Shown here: positions 1 to 6,876 of the stretch, piece after piece
How positions within the stretch are numbered: position 1 is the stretch's first letter
Layout: each line of letters starts with the position of its first letter
Origin: Deltaproteobacteria bacterium
GTDB lineage: Bacteria > Desulfobacterota > Binatia > UBA9968
Reading direction: 5' to 3'
NCBI GenBank assembly: GCA_016183145.1
Contig: JACPFE010000324.1
Location: forward strand, 1 to 7,375
Length of the DNA: 7,375 nucleotides
Translations under genes and position numbers: made by a program
The notes under the pieces: model-generated
Told to the model about the DNA's origin: nothing
What the model saw: the letters and a program-made list of their open reading frames with translations, nothing else
Database searches by the model: none

Positions 1-1
1 C

Positions 2-1432
2 AGCTCGCAAGATTTGCTCAAGTGGAAATCGCTCGCGCTCGACGGCCTGCAATTTTCGCTCGACCCCATGCGCCTGCGCATCAACGAGATCAACCTGGCG
101 GATTTTTATTCGCGGCTGATCATCGCGGCGGACGGCAAGATCAATCTGCAAAATCTCATCGCACAAAAGAGCGATGAAAAGGTCGAGCCGGCCAAAGCGC
201 CCGCCGAGCCGGCGGCGCCGCCCGGCGCCGAAAAGCAAGTATCCATCGGCAAGATCAACTTAAACGGCGGCAACATCAACTTCAGCGATTTTTTCATCAA
301 GCCCAACTATTCGGCGAATCTCACCAGCGTCCAAGGCGCGATTTCCGAGCTCAAGCCGGAAGCGCCGGGCGATCTCGCGCTGCTCGCCAAGCTTGACAAC
401 GCCGCGCCGGTCGACATTCACGGCAAGATCAACCCGCTTTCGAAAGATCTCTTCATGGATATCGTCGCCGACGCCAAAGAGATCGAGATGGGCCCTTTTT
501 CGCCTTATTCAGGAAGGTACGTGGGTTACGGGATCGAAAAAGGCAAGCTCTCGTTCAATGTCAAGTACAAGGTCGAAAACCGCAAGCTTGACGCGGAGAA
601 CAAGATTATTCTCAACCAGTTGACCTTCGGGGAAAGGGTGGAAAGCCCAGACGCCACCAAGCTGCCAGTTCTGCTCGCCGTGGCGCTGCTCAAGGACCGC
701 AACGGCGTCATCGACATCAATCTGCCGATCGGCGGCTCTCTGGACGATCCGAAGTTCAGCGTCGGCGGCATCGTGTGGCAATTGATCCTTAACATCCTCG
801 TGAAAGCGGTGACTTCGCCGTTTGCGCTGTTGGGCGCAGTCTTCAGCGGCGGCTCAGCCGAAGAACTGAGCTACGTCGAATTCGACTACGGTCGAGCGTC
901 CCTCAATCAAACGGCCCAATCGAAAATCGCTGCGGTCGCCAAGGCGATGAGCGATCGCCCGAACGTGAATCTGGAACTAAGTGGCCGCGTCGATCCGGCC
1001 ACCGACTTGGAAGGGCTCAAGCGGGTCGGCATCGAGCGCAAGGTCAAAACGCACAAGCTCAAGGAACTGGTGCGCCGAGGCGAAACGGTCAGGTCCGTCG
1101 AGGAGGTGCGGATCGAGGCTAGCGAGTATCCGCAATATCTGAAAGCGGCGTATGGTCAAGAAACGTTTCCCAAGCCGCGCAACCTGATCGGCCTGGCCCG
1201 CGACCTCCCCGTTGCGGAGATGGAAAAACTGATGATGCAATACGCCAAAGCGAGCGATGACGATATGCGTCTGCTGGCAAATCAGCGCGCCCAGGCCGTC
1301 CGCGACGCGTTGCTGGCCACCAAACTGGTAACCACCGATCGCCTGTTCATCGTCGCCGCCAAGCCGCTTTCGGCCGAAGAGGCCGCTAAGATCAAAGCTA
1401 AACCGAATCGCGTAGACTTCGCGCTAAAGTGA
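2..1432 (+). CDS. DUF748 / AsmA-like domain protein, C-terminal part (5' partial)
   Basis: The reading frame is open to the left edge, so the start lies upstream; 476 residues are visible, counting from the codon at position 2. Seen: a repetitive beta-rich pattern of short strands (for example VSIGKINLNGGNINFSDFF, GDLALLAKLDNAAPVDIHGKI), a Pro/Ala-rich linker near residues 61-76, then LPVLLAVALLKDRNGVIDINLPIGGSLDDPKF near 220-250 and a hydrophobic stretch near 256-282. The last ~185 residues start with YVEFDYGRASLNQTAQSKI and look like a degenerate OmpA-type periplasmic fold. Known: this order of motifs is typical of DUF748 proteins, which are AsmA/YhdP-related, anchored in the inner membrane by an N-terminal helix and mostly periplasmic, and often exceed 1000 residues. 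Inference: envelope maintenance or lipid transfer between membranes. The N-terminal anchor and much of the beta repeat are off-window. Family call is firm, molecular role is not. Confidence 0.85.
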   Translation, partial: SSQDLLKWKSLALDGLQFSLDPMRLRINEINLADFYSRLIIAADGKINLQNLIAQKSDEKVEPAKAPAEPAAPPGAEKQVSIGKINLNGGNINFSDFFIKPNYSANLTSVQGAISELKPEAPGDLALLAKLDNAAPVDIHGKINPLSKDLFMDIVADAKEIEMGPFSPYSGRYVGYGIEKGKLSFNVKYKVENRKLDAENKIILNQLTFGERVESPDATKLPVLLAVALLKDRNGVIDINLPIGGSLDDPKFSVGGIVWQLILNILVKAVTSPFALLGAVFSGGSAEELSYVEFDYGRASLNQTAQSKIAAVAKAMSDRPNVNLELSGRVDPATDLEGLKRVGIERKVKTHKLKELVRRGETVRSVEEVRIEASEYPQYLKAAYGQETFPKPRNLIGLARDLPVAEMEKLMMQYAKASDDDMRLLANQRAQAVRDALLATKLVTTDRLFIVAAKPLSAEEAAKIKAKPNRVDFALK

Positions 1433-1488
1433 GCGCGCTCCAAGATGGGGCTGCCAATGGTTCGATCCGACCAGACGCTTGCGCGAAG

Positions 1489-1515
1489 TTGTGTAACCGA
1501 TGCTTCTGTTATAGA
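1489..1515 (+). promoter_or_regulatory. Weak candidate sigma-70 promoter for the 81-aa gene
   Basis: A TATAGA box (1510-1515) lies 27 nt before the ATG of the downstream gene, with TTGTGT (1489-1494) as a possible -35 box. The spacing is only 15 nt, shorter than the usual 16-18, so this is a suggestion only. The 110-nt gap after the DUF748 stop leaves room for an independent promoter, but read-through from upstream is equally possible. Confidence 0.2.
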
Positions 1516-1529
1516 CTTCCTTTCGTTCC

Positions 1530-1535
1530 AGGAGG
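1530..1535 (+). promoter_or_regulatory. Ribosome binding site deciding the start of the 81-aa gene
   Basis: A perfect AGGAGG lies 7 nt before the ATG at 1543. It is the reason for choosing that start over the longer frame that opens with GTG at 1429, which overlaps the DUF748 stop by 4 nt but has no such site. Confidence 0.8.
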
Positions 1536-1542
1536 CAGTTTC

Positions 1543-1788
1543 ATGACCCAACCGAAGAAGTCCGCCATTCCCAAGGTCACCATCATCGCGAGCAAGGGAG
1601 CCAACCAGACCATCAATTATCTGCTGGAGGACCGCGACGAGCTTGAATGGCTCGTCGCCATCGGCCGCAATCGCAAGGGCGACATCTTCTTCTACGACAC
1701 CGGCGGCGACATCATTCAAGATCTTGGCTCTCTCGAATATATCAAGGAACGAATCCTCCGAGACTACTTCGGCGAGACCGACGAGTAG
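1543..1788 (+). CDS. Small conserved-looking protein of unknown function (81 aa)
   Basis: I do not recognise a family. The protein is 81 residues, soluble, with no signal peptide or membrane segment. A lysine-containing N-terminus (MTQPKKSAIPKVTIIASKGA) leads to a predicted helix with acidic residues (about 24-36, LLEDRDELEW), then a strand-rich core, WLVAIGRNRKGDIFFYDTGGDI (36-57), and a charged C-terminal helix (64-76, LEYIKERILRDYF). Start: ATG with AGGAGG 7 nt upstream. A frame extending back to GTG 1429 would add 38 residues, but those (rich in Cys, Arg and Pro) read like untranslated DNA. The gene follows DUF748 after 110 nt and is convergent with the UbiD-family gene. That it is real rests on the strong ribosome binding site, good codon use and a clean stop followed by a hairpin; the function is open. 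Confidence 0.8.
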   Translation: MTQPKKSAIPKVTIIASKGANQTINYLLEDRDELEWLVAIGRNRKGDIFFYDTGGDIIQDLGSLEYIKERILRDYFGETDE

Positions 1789-1805
1789 CGCCGCGTCCGC
1801 GGCGC
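1788..1805 (+). terminator. GC-rich hairpin directly after the 81-aa gene
   Basis: An 8-bp perfect inverted repeat, GCGCCGCG and CGCGGCGC separated by TC, begins on the last base of the TAG stop. No run of T follows, so it is not a full intrinsic terminator. It may pause polymerase or protect the mRNA 3' end, possibly together with the larger inverted array that begins 10 nt later. Confidence 0.35.
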
Positions 1806-1815
1806 ATTGCAAATG

Positions 1816-1895
1816 TTCAAGGTTCCGGGTTCAAAGTTCAAGGTGGCGAAGAATCGTTCTTGAATTCCTTTGAACCTTGAACATGGAACTTTGAA
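1816..1895. repeat. Inverted pair of 7-nt repeat arrays at a convergent gene junction
   Basis: The left arm (1816-1843) is four head-to-tail heptamers on the + strand: TTCAAGG, TTCCGGG, TTCAAAG, TTCAAGG. The right arm (1868-1895), read on the - strand, is TTCAAAG, TTCCATG, TTCAAGG, TTCAAAG. The arms match at 23 of 28 positions in register, so they can fold into a long imperfect hairpin. The 24-nt centre holds its own small hairpin (AAGAA, TCG, TTCTT; 1849-1861). It lies between the 3' ends of two converging genes, where it could act as a two-way transcription stop, although neither side has a clear T run. It is equally an intergenic repeat family member. Confidence 0.75.
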
Positions 1896-1907
1896 CTTTA
1901 TCCCCTC

Positions 1908-3338
1908 TCACGCCCCCGGTATTTTCGGCTTAAACCGCAGCGGCGGCGAACCCGCCGGTAAATAATCTTCCAGCCGCACCGTCTCCCAGCCCACGGGTCT
2001 CAGCCGCTCGAATTCGTCGCGCCGCTTGCCATCGCACGCCGGCGGCTTAGTCGCATCGATCATAATTTTGCCGCCGATGCGATGCCAGCCGGGGGCGCCG
2101 GGGTTGCCGAACTCCGGGCACGACGGGTCCATGGCGTGAATCTTCGCGCCCTTGATGACGACGATATCTTCCTGCGGGTTCACTCTCGTGTTGATCGCCC
2201 ACAGCACCTCCGCGTAGTTGAAAATATCGACATCCTCGTCCACCGCGATGGCGACCTTGGGATGCTGATACTCGCTGGAAAGCACCGACATCAGCACGTT
2301 GCGCGCCTCGCCGTAATAACGCGGGGTCATCTGCACGACGACGCCGAAAATCCCTGGCATCACCAAGACGTTTTTTACATCGGCGAAACCGCCCACGGTT
2401 CGGGCGCGCCGCAGGATCTGCGCCGACATCGGCACTTTATGGTAGACGCAGCCTTCCACCTCGGTGCCATTCTGGATGTTTTTGAAGATCGCATCGTGAC
2501 GCATCGTAATCGCTTTGATATTCACGACGGGATTCTTCCCCGAGCCGGTTAAGTAATAATCCTGAAATTCGCTGAAGGGCCCCTCCGGCTCGCGTACCTT
2601 AGGCGGGATCTCCCCTTCGAGAATGATCTCGGCGAATGCCGGCGCTTCGAGGTCTACGGTCTGGCATTTTACCAGTTCCACCTCTTCCCGCAGCAGCGCC
2701 GCGGCGATCTCAAGCTCGTCCACGCCGTATTGCGTCGTCGTCGCCGCGGCCATGTAATACATCGGATGATGGCCGATCATGATCGCCACCGGCATGGGCT
2801 TGTCCATCGCTTCGTACATTTGATAGTTGATCCAGGCGTGTCGTGGATAAAGCAGGATACCCGTCTTGTTCGGCCCTTTCATTTGCAGGCGATGAAAACT
2901 CATGTTGCGCCGGCCGGTTTCGGGATTTTTGGTAATCATCAACCCCGAACTGATGAAAGGTCCGCCGTCGCGAATGCCGGCTTGGTGGATCGGCATCTTG
3001 GTGATGTCGACATCGGCGCCCGTTAGTATTCTTTCCTTTACGGGGCCTGAATCGACCACGCGGGTCGTGCCGAGATTTTCGGTGCGGCGCACAAACTCAG
3101 GAACCATCTCGTCGCGCTGGGTCCCGAAAGCCACCGGTGCAAGCGTTACGTCCGCCGGCGCTTGCCCCAAGCAGCGCCAGCCCGGATAGCCCGGTAAGTT
3201 TTCGAAGAACAACGCCCTGTCGCGCGCCTGCCAGAGCAGGGCTCCCATCTGCGTGCGCGGGTCCACCGGCTTGGTGATCCGCGCCAACAGTCCGGCCTCT
3301 TCCAACTGTTTGATCCATGAACGCATATCTTGAGGCAT
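1908..3338 (-). CDS. UbiD family decarboxylase (prenylated-FMN dependent)
   Basis: A complete 476-residue protein, the usual length for the family. UbiD enzymes reversibly remove or add CO2 on aromatic, heteroaromatic or alpha,beta-unsaturated acids using prenylated FMN, Mn2+ and K+. Seen: NMSFHR (145-150), which matches the family's metal/flavin-binding Asn and catalytic Arg; AEIILEGE (236-243), whose first Glu matches the metal-binding Glu; and PEGPFSEFQDYY (251-262), with Glu252 and Glu257 spaced five apart like the catalytic glutamates of fungal Fdc1. All key residues are present, so the enzyme should be active. ATG start with a strong ribosome binding site. No UbiX-type prenyltransferase is in the window, so the cofactor must be made elsewhere. 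It diverges from an MFS transporter gene and converges on the 81-aa gene. Family is near certain. The substrate is unknown, and a true ubiquinone-pathway UbiD cannot be claimed. Confidence 0.95.
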   Translation of the reverse strand: MPQDMRSWIKQLEEAGLLARITKPVDPRTQMGALLWQARDRALFFENLPGYPGWRCLGQAPADVTLAPVAFGTQRDEMVPEFVRRTENLGTTRVVDSGPVKERILTGADVDITKMPIHQAGIRDGGPFISSGLMITKNPETGRRNMSFHRLQMKGPNKTGILLYPRHAWINYQMYEAMDKPMPVAIMIGHHPMYYMAAATTTQYGVDELEIAAALLREEVELVKCQTVDLEAPAFAEIILEGEIPPKVREPEGPFSEFQDYYLTGSGKNPVVNIKAITMRHDAIFKNIQNGTEVEGCVYHKVPMSAQILRRARTVGGFADVKNVLVMPGIFGVVVQMTPRYYGEARNVLMSVLSSEYQHPKVAIAVDEDVDIFNYAEVLWAINTRVNPQEDIVVIKGAKIHAMDPSCPEFGNPGAPGWHRIGGKIMIDATKPPACDGKRRDEFERLRPVGWETVRLEDYLPAGSPPLRFKPKIPGA

Positions 3339-3345
3339 GAAGATT

Positions 3346-3353
3346 TCCTCCCT
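3346..3353 (-). promoter_or_regulatory. Ribosome binding site of the UbiD-family gene
   Basis: On the - strand AGGGAGGA ends 7 nt before the ATG at 3338. It is an excellent Shine-Dalgarno match and fixes the start, against a longer alternative frame nearby. Confidence 0.8.
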
Positions 3354-3400
3354 TAATATCTGCGTTAGTCGTCTCCTTCACTCATAGCACAGGATGCGAC

Positions 3401-3494
3401 ATCTTCCATCTTCCATATTCCATCTTCCATCTTCCATCTTCCATCTTCCATCTTCCATCTTCCATCTTCCACCATCCTCTATCCTCTATCCGCC
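3401..3494. repeat. Tandem heptanucleotide array (ATCTTCC) in the divergent gap
   Basis: Ten consecutive ATCTTCC units fill 3401-3470; only the third differs (ATATTCC). After a 3-nt slip (ACC) there are two ATCCTCT units (3474-3487) and one ATCCGCC (3488-3494) in the same 7-nt rhythm. On the - strand the unit reads GGAAGAT. The array sits between the UbiD-family gene and the MFS gene, 48 nt beyond the UbiD ribosome binding site and 50 nt before the MFS ATG. Near-identical units suggest active slippage, so copy number may vary between strains. The gap 3339-3544 shows no clear promoter boxes or other gene. Confidence 0.95.
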
Positions 3495-3544
3495 ATGCCC
3501 CGCTCTCCTTGACTCCCCCTCACGTTTCCCTTAGCTTCCGATGC

Positions 3545-4771
3545 ATGCGCGCCCGAAACGCAACTTCCCTCTTCGGCCTCGGTGATCTGGCGCCGGCAAA
3601 AAAGAAAGCGCTCGGCATCGTCTACGCTTCGAGCGTCGCGCTGATGATGGGGGTGAATTTTATTCAACCGGCGCTGCCGGCGCTGAGCGGCCCATTCGGG
3701 ATCAGCGATTCGGCGCTCGCTTTGGTGATGACCGTTTTCACCGCGCCGGCGATTTTTCTTTCACCGATCTTCGGCGTCATCGCCGATCTCTACGGCCGGC
3801 GCCTGCTGCTCGGCTGGGGACTGATCGTCTTCGGACTCTTCGGCGCGTCGATGGCGCTTGCGCCGAGTTTTACCTGGCTCCTGGTCTTGAGAACGCTCCA
3901 AGGAGTCGGCTTCAGCGCGGTGATCCCGCTCACTATCGTGTTGATCGGCGACCTGCTGGAAGGCGACAACGAGATCGGCGGGCAGGGGCTTAAAGTATTT
4001 CTGGACCGCATCGGCTATTTGGTCTTCCCGCCGCTCGGCGGCCTGCTCGCGACCATCGCGTGGTTCTGGCCGTTTGTTTTCTACGTTCTCACAGTGCCGG
4101 TGGGAGTCGCGGCGCTGCTTTGGATGCCCGAGACCAAAGGCAAGAGCAATGAAAAAACTCTCACCTACCTTGGCGACATGCTGCGCCTGGCACGCCATCC
4201 CCGCCTCCTGGTCGCGTTTTCGGCGGGCTTCCTGCGCTTCTTTCTCGACTACGGATTCTTGACCTATTTTCCGCTCTTCCTCGTGCGCACCCATGGCATC
4301 TCGACGGCGACCGCGGGATTGCTTTACGTCTTCTTCTCCGCCGGCGCCATGATCACGGCGAGCCAGGCCGGACGGATCGCCGCCGGGCGCGACAAGGCCC
4401 ATATTCTCTTCATGGCCTTCGTCGTCAGCGGCGCCGCGGTGGTTGCGGTGCCGTTCGTTCCCGGAGTCTGGCTGGTCGGCGGCGCGCTATTTTTTTACGG
4501 ACTGGCCAACGGCGTGATCTCGCCGATGCAAAAAAGCCTGTTGACCCAAAACGCGCCCACGGAACTGCGCGGCGGCATCGTCTCCTTCGACCGCTTGATT
4601 CAGCAAGTCTCCAAGACCACTTCGACATCCGTTGTCGGCCTCCTGCTCGTCACCGCCGAGCTGCCGACGATTTTCTGGATGCTCGGTATTCTTTCCTTCG
4701 CGAGCGTCGGATTGATGGCGCTGCTTTTGCCGAGCCCAAGACACGCCGTCGCTAGCCCAGGTGCTTCTTAA
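3545..4771 (+). CDS. Major facilitator superfamily (MFS) transporter, drug:H+ antiporter-like
   Basis: 408 residues from the ATG at 3545, with about 12 hydrophobic segments in two halves, the usual MFS size and shape. Seen: the loop 2-3 signature GVIADLYGRR (77-86), the RTLQGVG segment of TM4 (116-122), PETKG after TM6 (195-199), and a second-half loop with GRIAAGRDKA (276-285). Known: this pattern fits the DHA1 group, proton-driven exporters of drugs or metabolites in the inner membrane; some members take up organic acids. The start is uncertain: a TTG at 3509 gives 12 more residues, and neither start has a clear ribosome binding site. The last 20 bp overlap the oppositely oriented permease gene. 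Divergence from the UbiD-family gene permits a link, such as moving an aromatic acid or its product, but nothing in the sequence proves it. Confidence 0.92.
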   Translation: MRARNATSLFGLGDLAPAKKKALGIVYASSVALMMGVNFIQPALPALSGPFGISDSALALVMTVFTAPAIFLSPIFGVIADLYGRRLLLGWGLIVFGLFGASMALAPSFTWLLVLRTLQGVGFSAVIPLTIVLIGDLLEGDNEIGGQGLKVFLDRIGYLVFPPLGGLLATIAWFWPFVFYVLTVPVGVAALLWMPETKGKSNEKTLTYLGDMLRLARHPRLLVAFSAGFLRFFLDYGFLTYFPLFLVRTHGISTATAGLLYVFFSAGAMITASQAGRIAAGRDKAHILFMAFVVSGAAVVAVPFVPGVWLVGGALFFYGLANGVISPMQKSLLTQNAPTELRGGIVSFDRLIQQVSKTTSTSVVGLLLVTAELPTIFWMLGILSFASVGLMALLLPSPRHAVASPGAS

Positions 4772-5855
4772 ACCGCAGCGCGCTCAGCACCATAAAAAAT
4801 ATCCCGAAGCCCACCAGCACCACCGCTTCGTCCCACAGCGCGGCGATTCCCGCGCCGCGCAAAATGATGCCCCGCAGGATTTCCAGATAGTAAGTCGCGG
4901 GGATGAAGAGGCTGATGAAAAAGATAATCGCCGGCATCGATTCGCGCGGAAAGACGAATCCCGAAAGCAGGAATGACGGCAGCATCGACATCAGCGACAT
5001 CTGCATCGCTTCGCCCTGATTCTTGGCAAAGGTGGAAATGACGATACCGATGCCCAGCGCCGGAACGAGAAACACTCCGGACAAAAACAGCAGCAGCGCC
5101 ACCGAGCCGTTGACCGGCACGCCGAAGAGAAAGACCATCACCAGAAGAACCAGTCCCGTTTGACCGAAACCGATCACCGTATACGGCAGCAGCTTGCCGA
5201 GAATGAGACCACCCTTCGACACCGGCGTCACCAAAAGCTGTTCGAGCGTGCCGCGCTCCCGCTCGCGCACGATGGCGAATGCTGTGAGAAAAACCGTGAC
5301 CAGTTGAAGAATGATGCCGATGAGGCCGGGGACGAAGAAGTTGACGCTCTCCAGATTGGGATTAAAGAGCAACCGCGGGCGGACGTCGATGCTGAATTGA
5401 TCGATCGCCAGCCCCGCGCGCCTGAGCGATTTCAAGAAGCCGATTTGCTGGCTCGAGTTGAGAACCTGCAAGGCCGTGGTCGATTCCGAGCCGTCGATCA
5501 GCACTTGCACCCGGGCCTGGCGCCCGTTGACTAGATTCGTCGAATAGTCCGGCGGGATTTTTATGCCGACCTTGGCGCGGCCGCTGACAATGGCATTTCG
5601 CAGTTCTTCGTCGGAATGGATTTCCCCGACGATGCGAAAATAGCGGGTATTCTCGAATTCTTTGATCAGCTCCCGGCTTTCCGCGTCGCGGTTCAAATCG
5701 AAAACCACGGTGGGAACGTTTTTTACGTCCGTGTCGATGGCGTAACCGAACAGCAAAAGCTCGACGAGCGGAATGGCTAGGACAAAACGCGTCGCCGGGT
5801 CGCGCCGGATGTGAATGACTTCCTTGGTGAGAATGGCCCACAGACCGCGGAACAT
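4752..5855 (-). CDS. ABC-2 type transporter permease (YbhS/YbhR/YhhJ-like)
   Basis: 367 residues, the standard length. Seen: one N-terminal membrane helix (about 22-40, RFVLAIPLVELLLFGYAI), a periplasmic domain (about 45-170), then five helices (about 173-197, 217-245, 251-277, 284-302 and 343-360). EREREGT-type coupling motif: RERERGTLEQLLVTPVSK (197-214), which contacts the ATPase in ABC-2 permeases. The ending TYYLEILRGIILRGAG (321-336) is also typical. It forms the membrane channel of the exporter and, as only one permease gene is visible, may work as a homodimer. Start: ATG 5855 has GGGAGG 6 nt upstream; another ATG two codons earlier (5861) overlaps the ATPase stop as ATGA but has no room for the ribosome site. 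Translation is probably coupled to the ATPase gene. The 3' end overlaps the MFS gene by 20 bp. Confidence 0.93.
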   Translation of the reverse strand: MFRGLWAILTKEVIHIRRDPATRFVLAIPLVELLLFGYAIDTDVKNVPTVVFDLNRDAESRELIKEFENTRYFRIVGEIHSDEELRNAIVSGRAKVGIKIPPDYSTNLVNGRQARVQVLIDGSESTTALQVLNSSQQIGFLKSLRRAGLAIDQFSIDVRPRLLFNPNLESVNFFVPGLIGIILQLVTVFLTAFAIVRERERGTLEQLLVTPVSKGGLILGKLLPYTVIGFGQTGLVLLVMVFLFGVPVNGSVALLLFLSGVFLVPALGIGIVISTFAKNQGEAMQMSLMSMLPSFLLSGFVFPRESMPAIIFFISLFIPATYYLEILRGIILRGAGIAALWDEAVVLVGFGIFFMVLSALRFKKHLG

Positions 5856-5857
5856 CG

Positions 5858-6808
5858 TCATCCTCCCGAGTTGCTGCGGCGCAGACGGGTGAGCGTAACG
5901 AATACGTCTTCCAACGAGGGTCGCGCCGCGCGACAATGAACCTGCCGCACGCCCCGCTGTCGCAAGTAGGACTCCAGAGCGCCGGCATCGCTCTCAACGC
6001 CGGCGAGCGCGTGGATCGCGTCGCCGAAGATCGTCGCGTCGCGCACGGATGGGTGCTCGCGCACCAGCGCCAGCGCCTGAGTCGTTTCATCGCATAAAAT
6101 CTCGTACCACACCGACCCATCGGGCGTGACCTCCGGGAGCTTTTTGAGCTCCTCTGGCCGGCCAAGGGCGATGAGCTTGGACAGGTAGATATAAGCGACC
6201 CGGGAACAGCGCTCCGCCTCGTCCATGTAATGAGTCGTGACGAACAGTGTCGTCCCTTCGCCGGCTAAGCGAAACAGCAGGTCCCAAATCTCCCGGCGTG
6301 CCACCGGGTCGATGCCTGCCGTCGGCTCGTCGAGAAACAGGATCTTCGGTCGATGGAGGAGCGAACAGGCCAAGGCTAGCCGTTGCTTGTAACCTCCGGA
6401 CAAGACTCCCGCCAGCTGTCCCAAACGGTCTTCCAAGCTCACGAGCTCGACGACCATTTTGCGCCGGTCATCCCGCTCCGAGCGACCCAGACCGTAGATC
6501 GCTCCGTAGAAGTCGAGATTCTCCTGGACGGTGAGGTCTTCATAAAGGCTGAAACGCTGCGACATGTAACCGATCCGCCGCTTGACCTCTTCGGTTTGTT
6601 GCACGACGTCGAGGCCGTCGAGCTGCGCGCCCCCGGCAGTGGGCTGTAGCAGGCCGCAAAGCATGCGGATCACCGTGGATTTGCCCGAACCGTTGGGACC
6701 GAGGAAGCCGAAGATTTCCCCTGCTTCGATGTCGAGGCTCACGTCATCGACCGCCACCAGCCGGCCGAACTTTTTGGTCAAGCCCTCCGCTCTAATCACG
6801 CTATTCAC
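5858..6808 (-). CDS. ABC transporter ATP-binding protein
   Basis: 316 residues, complete. Seen in order: Walker A GPNGSGKST (37-45), Q-loop YMSQRF with Gln84, signature LSGGYKQ (136-142), Walker B ILFLDEP (156-162), D-loop AGID (164-167) and switch His193 (TTHYMDEAE). All catalytic residues are intact. The C-terminal region (about 225-316) ends with PSLEDVFVTLT, a hallmark of ATPases paired with ABC-2 permeases. It hydrolyses ATP on the cytoplasmic face to drive the permease encoded next door, where the stop and start codons overlap or nearly touch. It is a single nucleotide-binding domain, unlike E. coli YbhF, which has two fused. The start is GTG (6808) without an obvious ribosome binding site; a second in-frame GTG at 6799 is possible. 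A later start would lose the first beta strand (VIRAEGLTKKFG), so the early one is preferred. Confidence 0.95.
   Translation of the reverse strand: MNSVIRAEGLTKKFGRLVAVDDVSLDIEAGEIFGFLGPNGSGKSTVIRMLCGLLQPTAGGAQLDGLDVVQQTEEVKRRIGYMSQRFSLYEDLTVQENLDFYGAIYGLGRSERDDRRKMVVELVSLEDRLGQLAGVLSGGYKQRLALACSLLHRPKILFLDEPTAGIDPVARREIWDLLFRLAGEGTTLFVTTHYMDEAERCSRVAYIYLSKLIALGRPEELKKLPEVTPDGSVWYEILCDETTQALALVREHPSVRDATIFGDAIHALAGVESDAGALESYLRQRGVRQVHCRAARPSLEDVFVTLTRLRRSNSGG
5862..5867 (-). promoter_or_regulatory. Ribosome binding site of the permease inside the ATPase gene
   Basis: GGGAGG on the - strand lies in the last codons of the ATPase gene. It abuts one in-frame ATG (5861) and is 6 nt from the next (5855), so the second is the better start. 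Confidence 0.65.
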
Positions 6809-6876
6809 TGAATGTTTTTTCGTCTAACCACGAAGCTCCCACCGCGGCTACGCCGCAACCAAAGCAGCATTCGTTA

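Noticed and set aside
1429..1542. Longer start (GTG 1429, overlapping the DUF748 stop as GTGA) for the 81-aa protein
   Set aside because: The added 38 residues look non-coding, and a perfect ribosome binding site serves the ATG at 1543.
1282..1812. 176-residue open frame on the - strand
   Set aside because: It is antisense to the DUF748 end and the 81-aa gene, both with better family or start evidence; it runs through the GC hairpin and has no recognisable motif.
2082..2552. 156-residue open frame on the + strand
   Set aside because: It is antisense to the UbiD-family gene and unusually rich in His and Asp, with no known domain.
3401..3494. CRISPR array
   Set aside because: Units are 7 nt with no spacers; it is a simple tandem repeat.
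3509..3544. TTG start adding 12 residues to the MFS protein
   Set aside because: Not excluded, but ATG 3545 is preferred; neither has a ribosome site, and the added residues carry no domain.
3761..4402. 213-residue open frame on the - strand
   Set aside because: It lies wholly antisense to the MFS gene and is extremely rich in Arg, Glu, Asp and Gln, as expected from reading hydrophobic codons backwards.
5362..6165. 267-residue open frame on the - strand spanning the ATPase-permease joint
   Set aside because: It is out of frame with two genes carrying complete ABC motifs; its Arg/Ser/Pro-rich composition is typical of a frame-shifted shadow.
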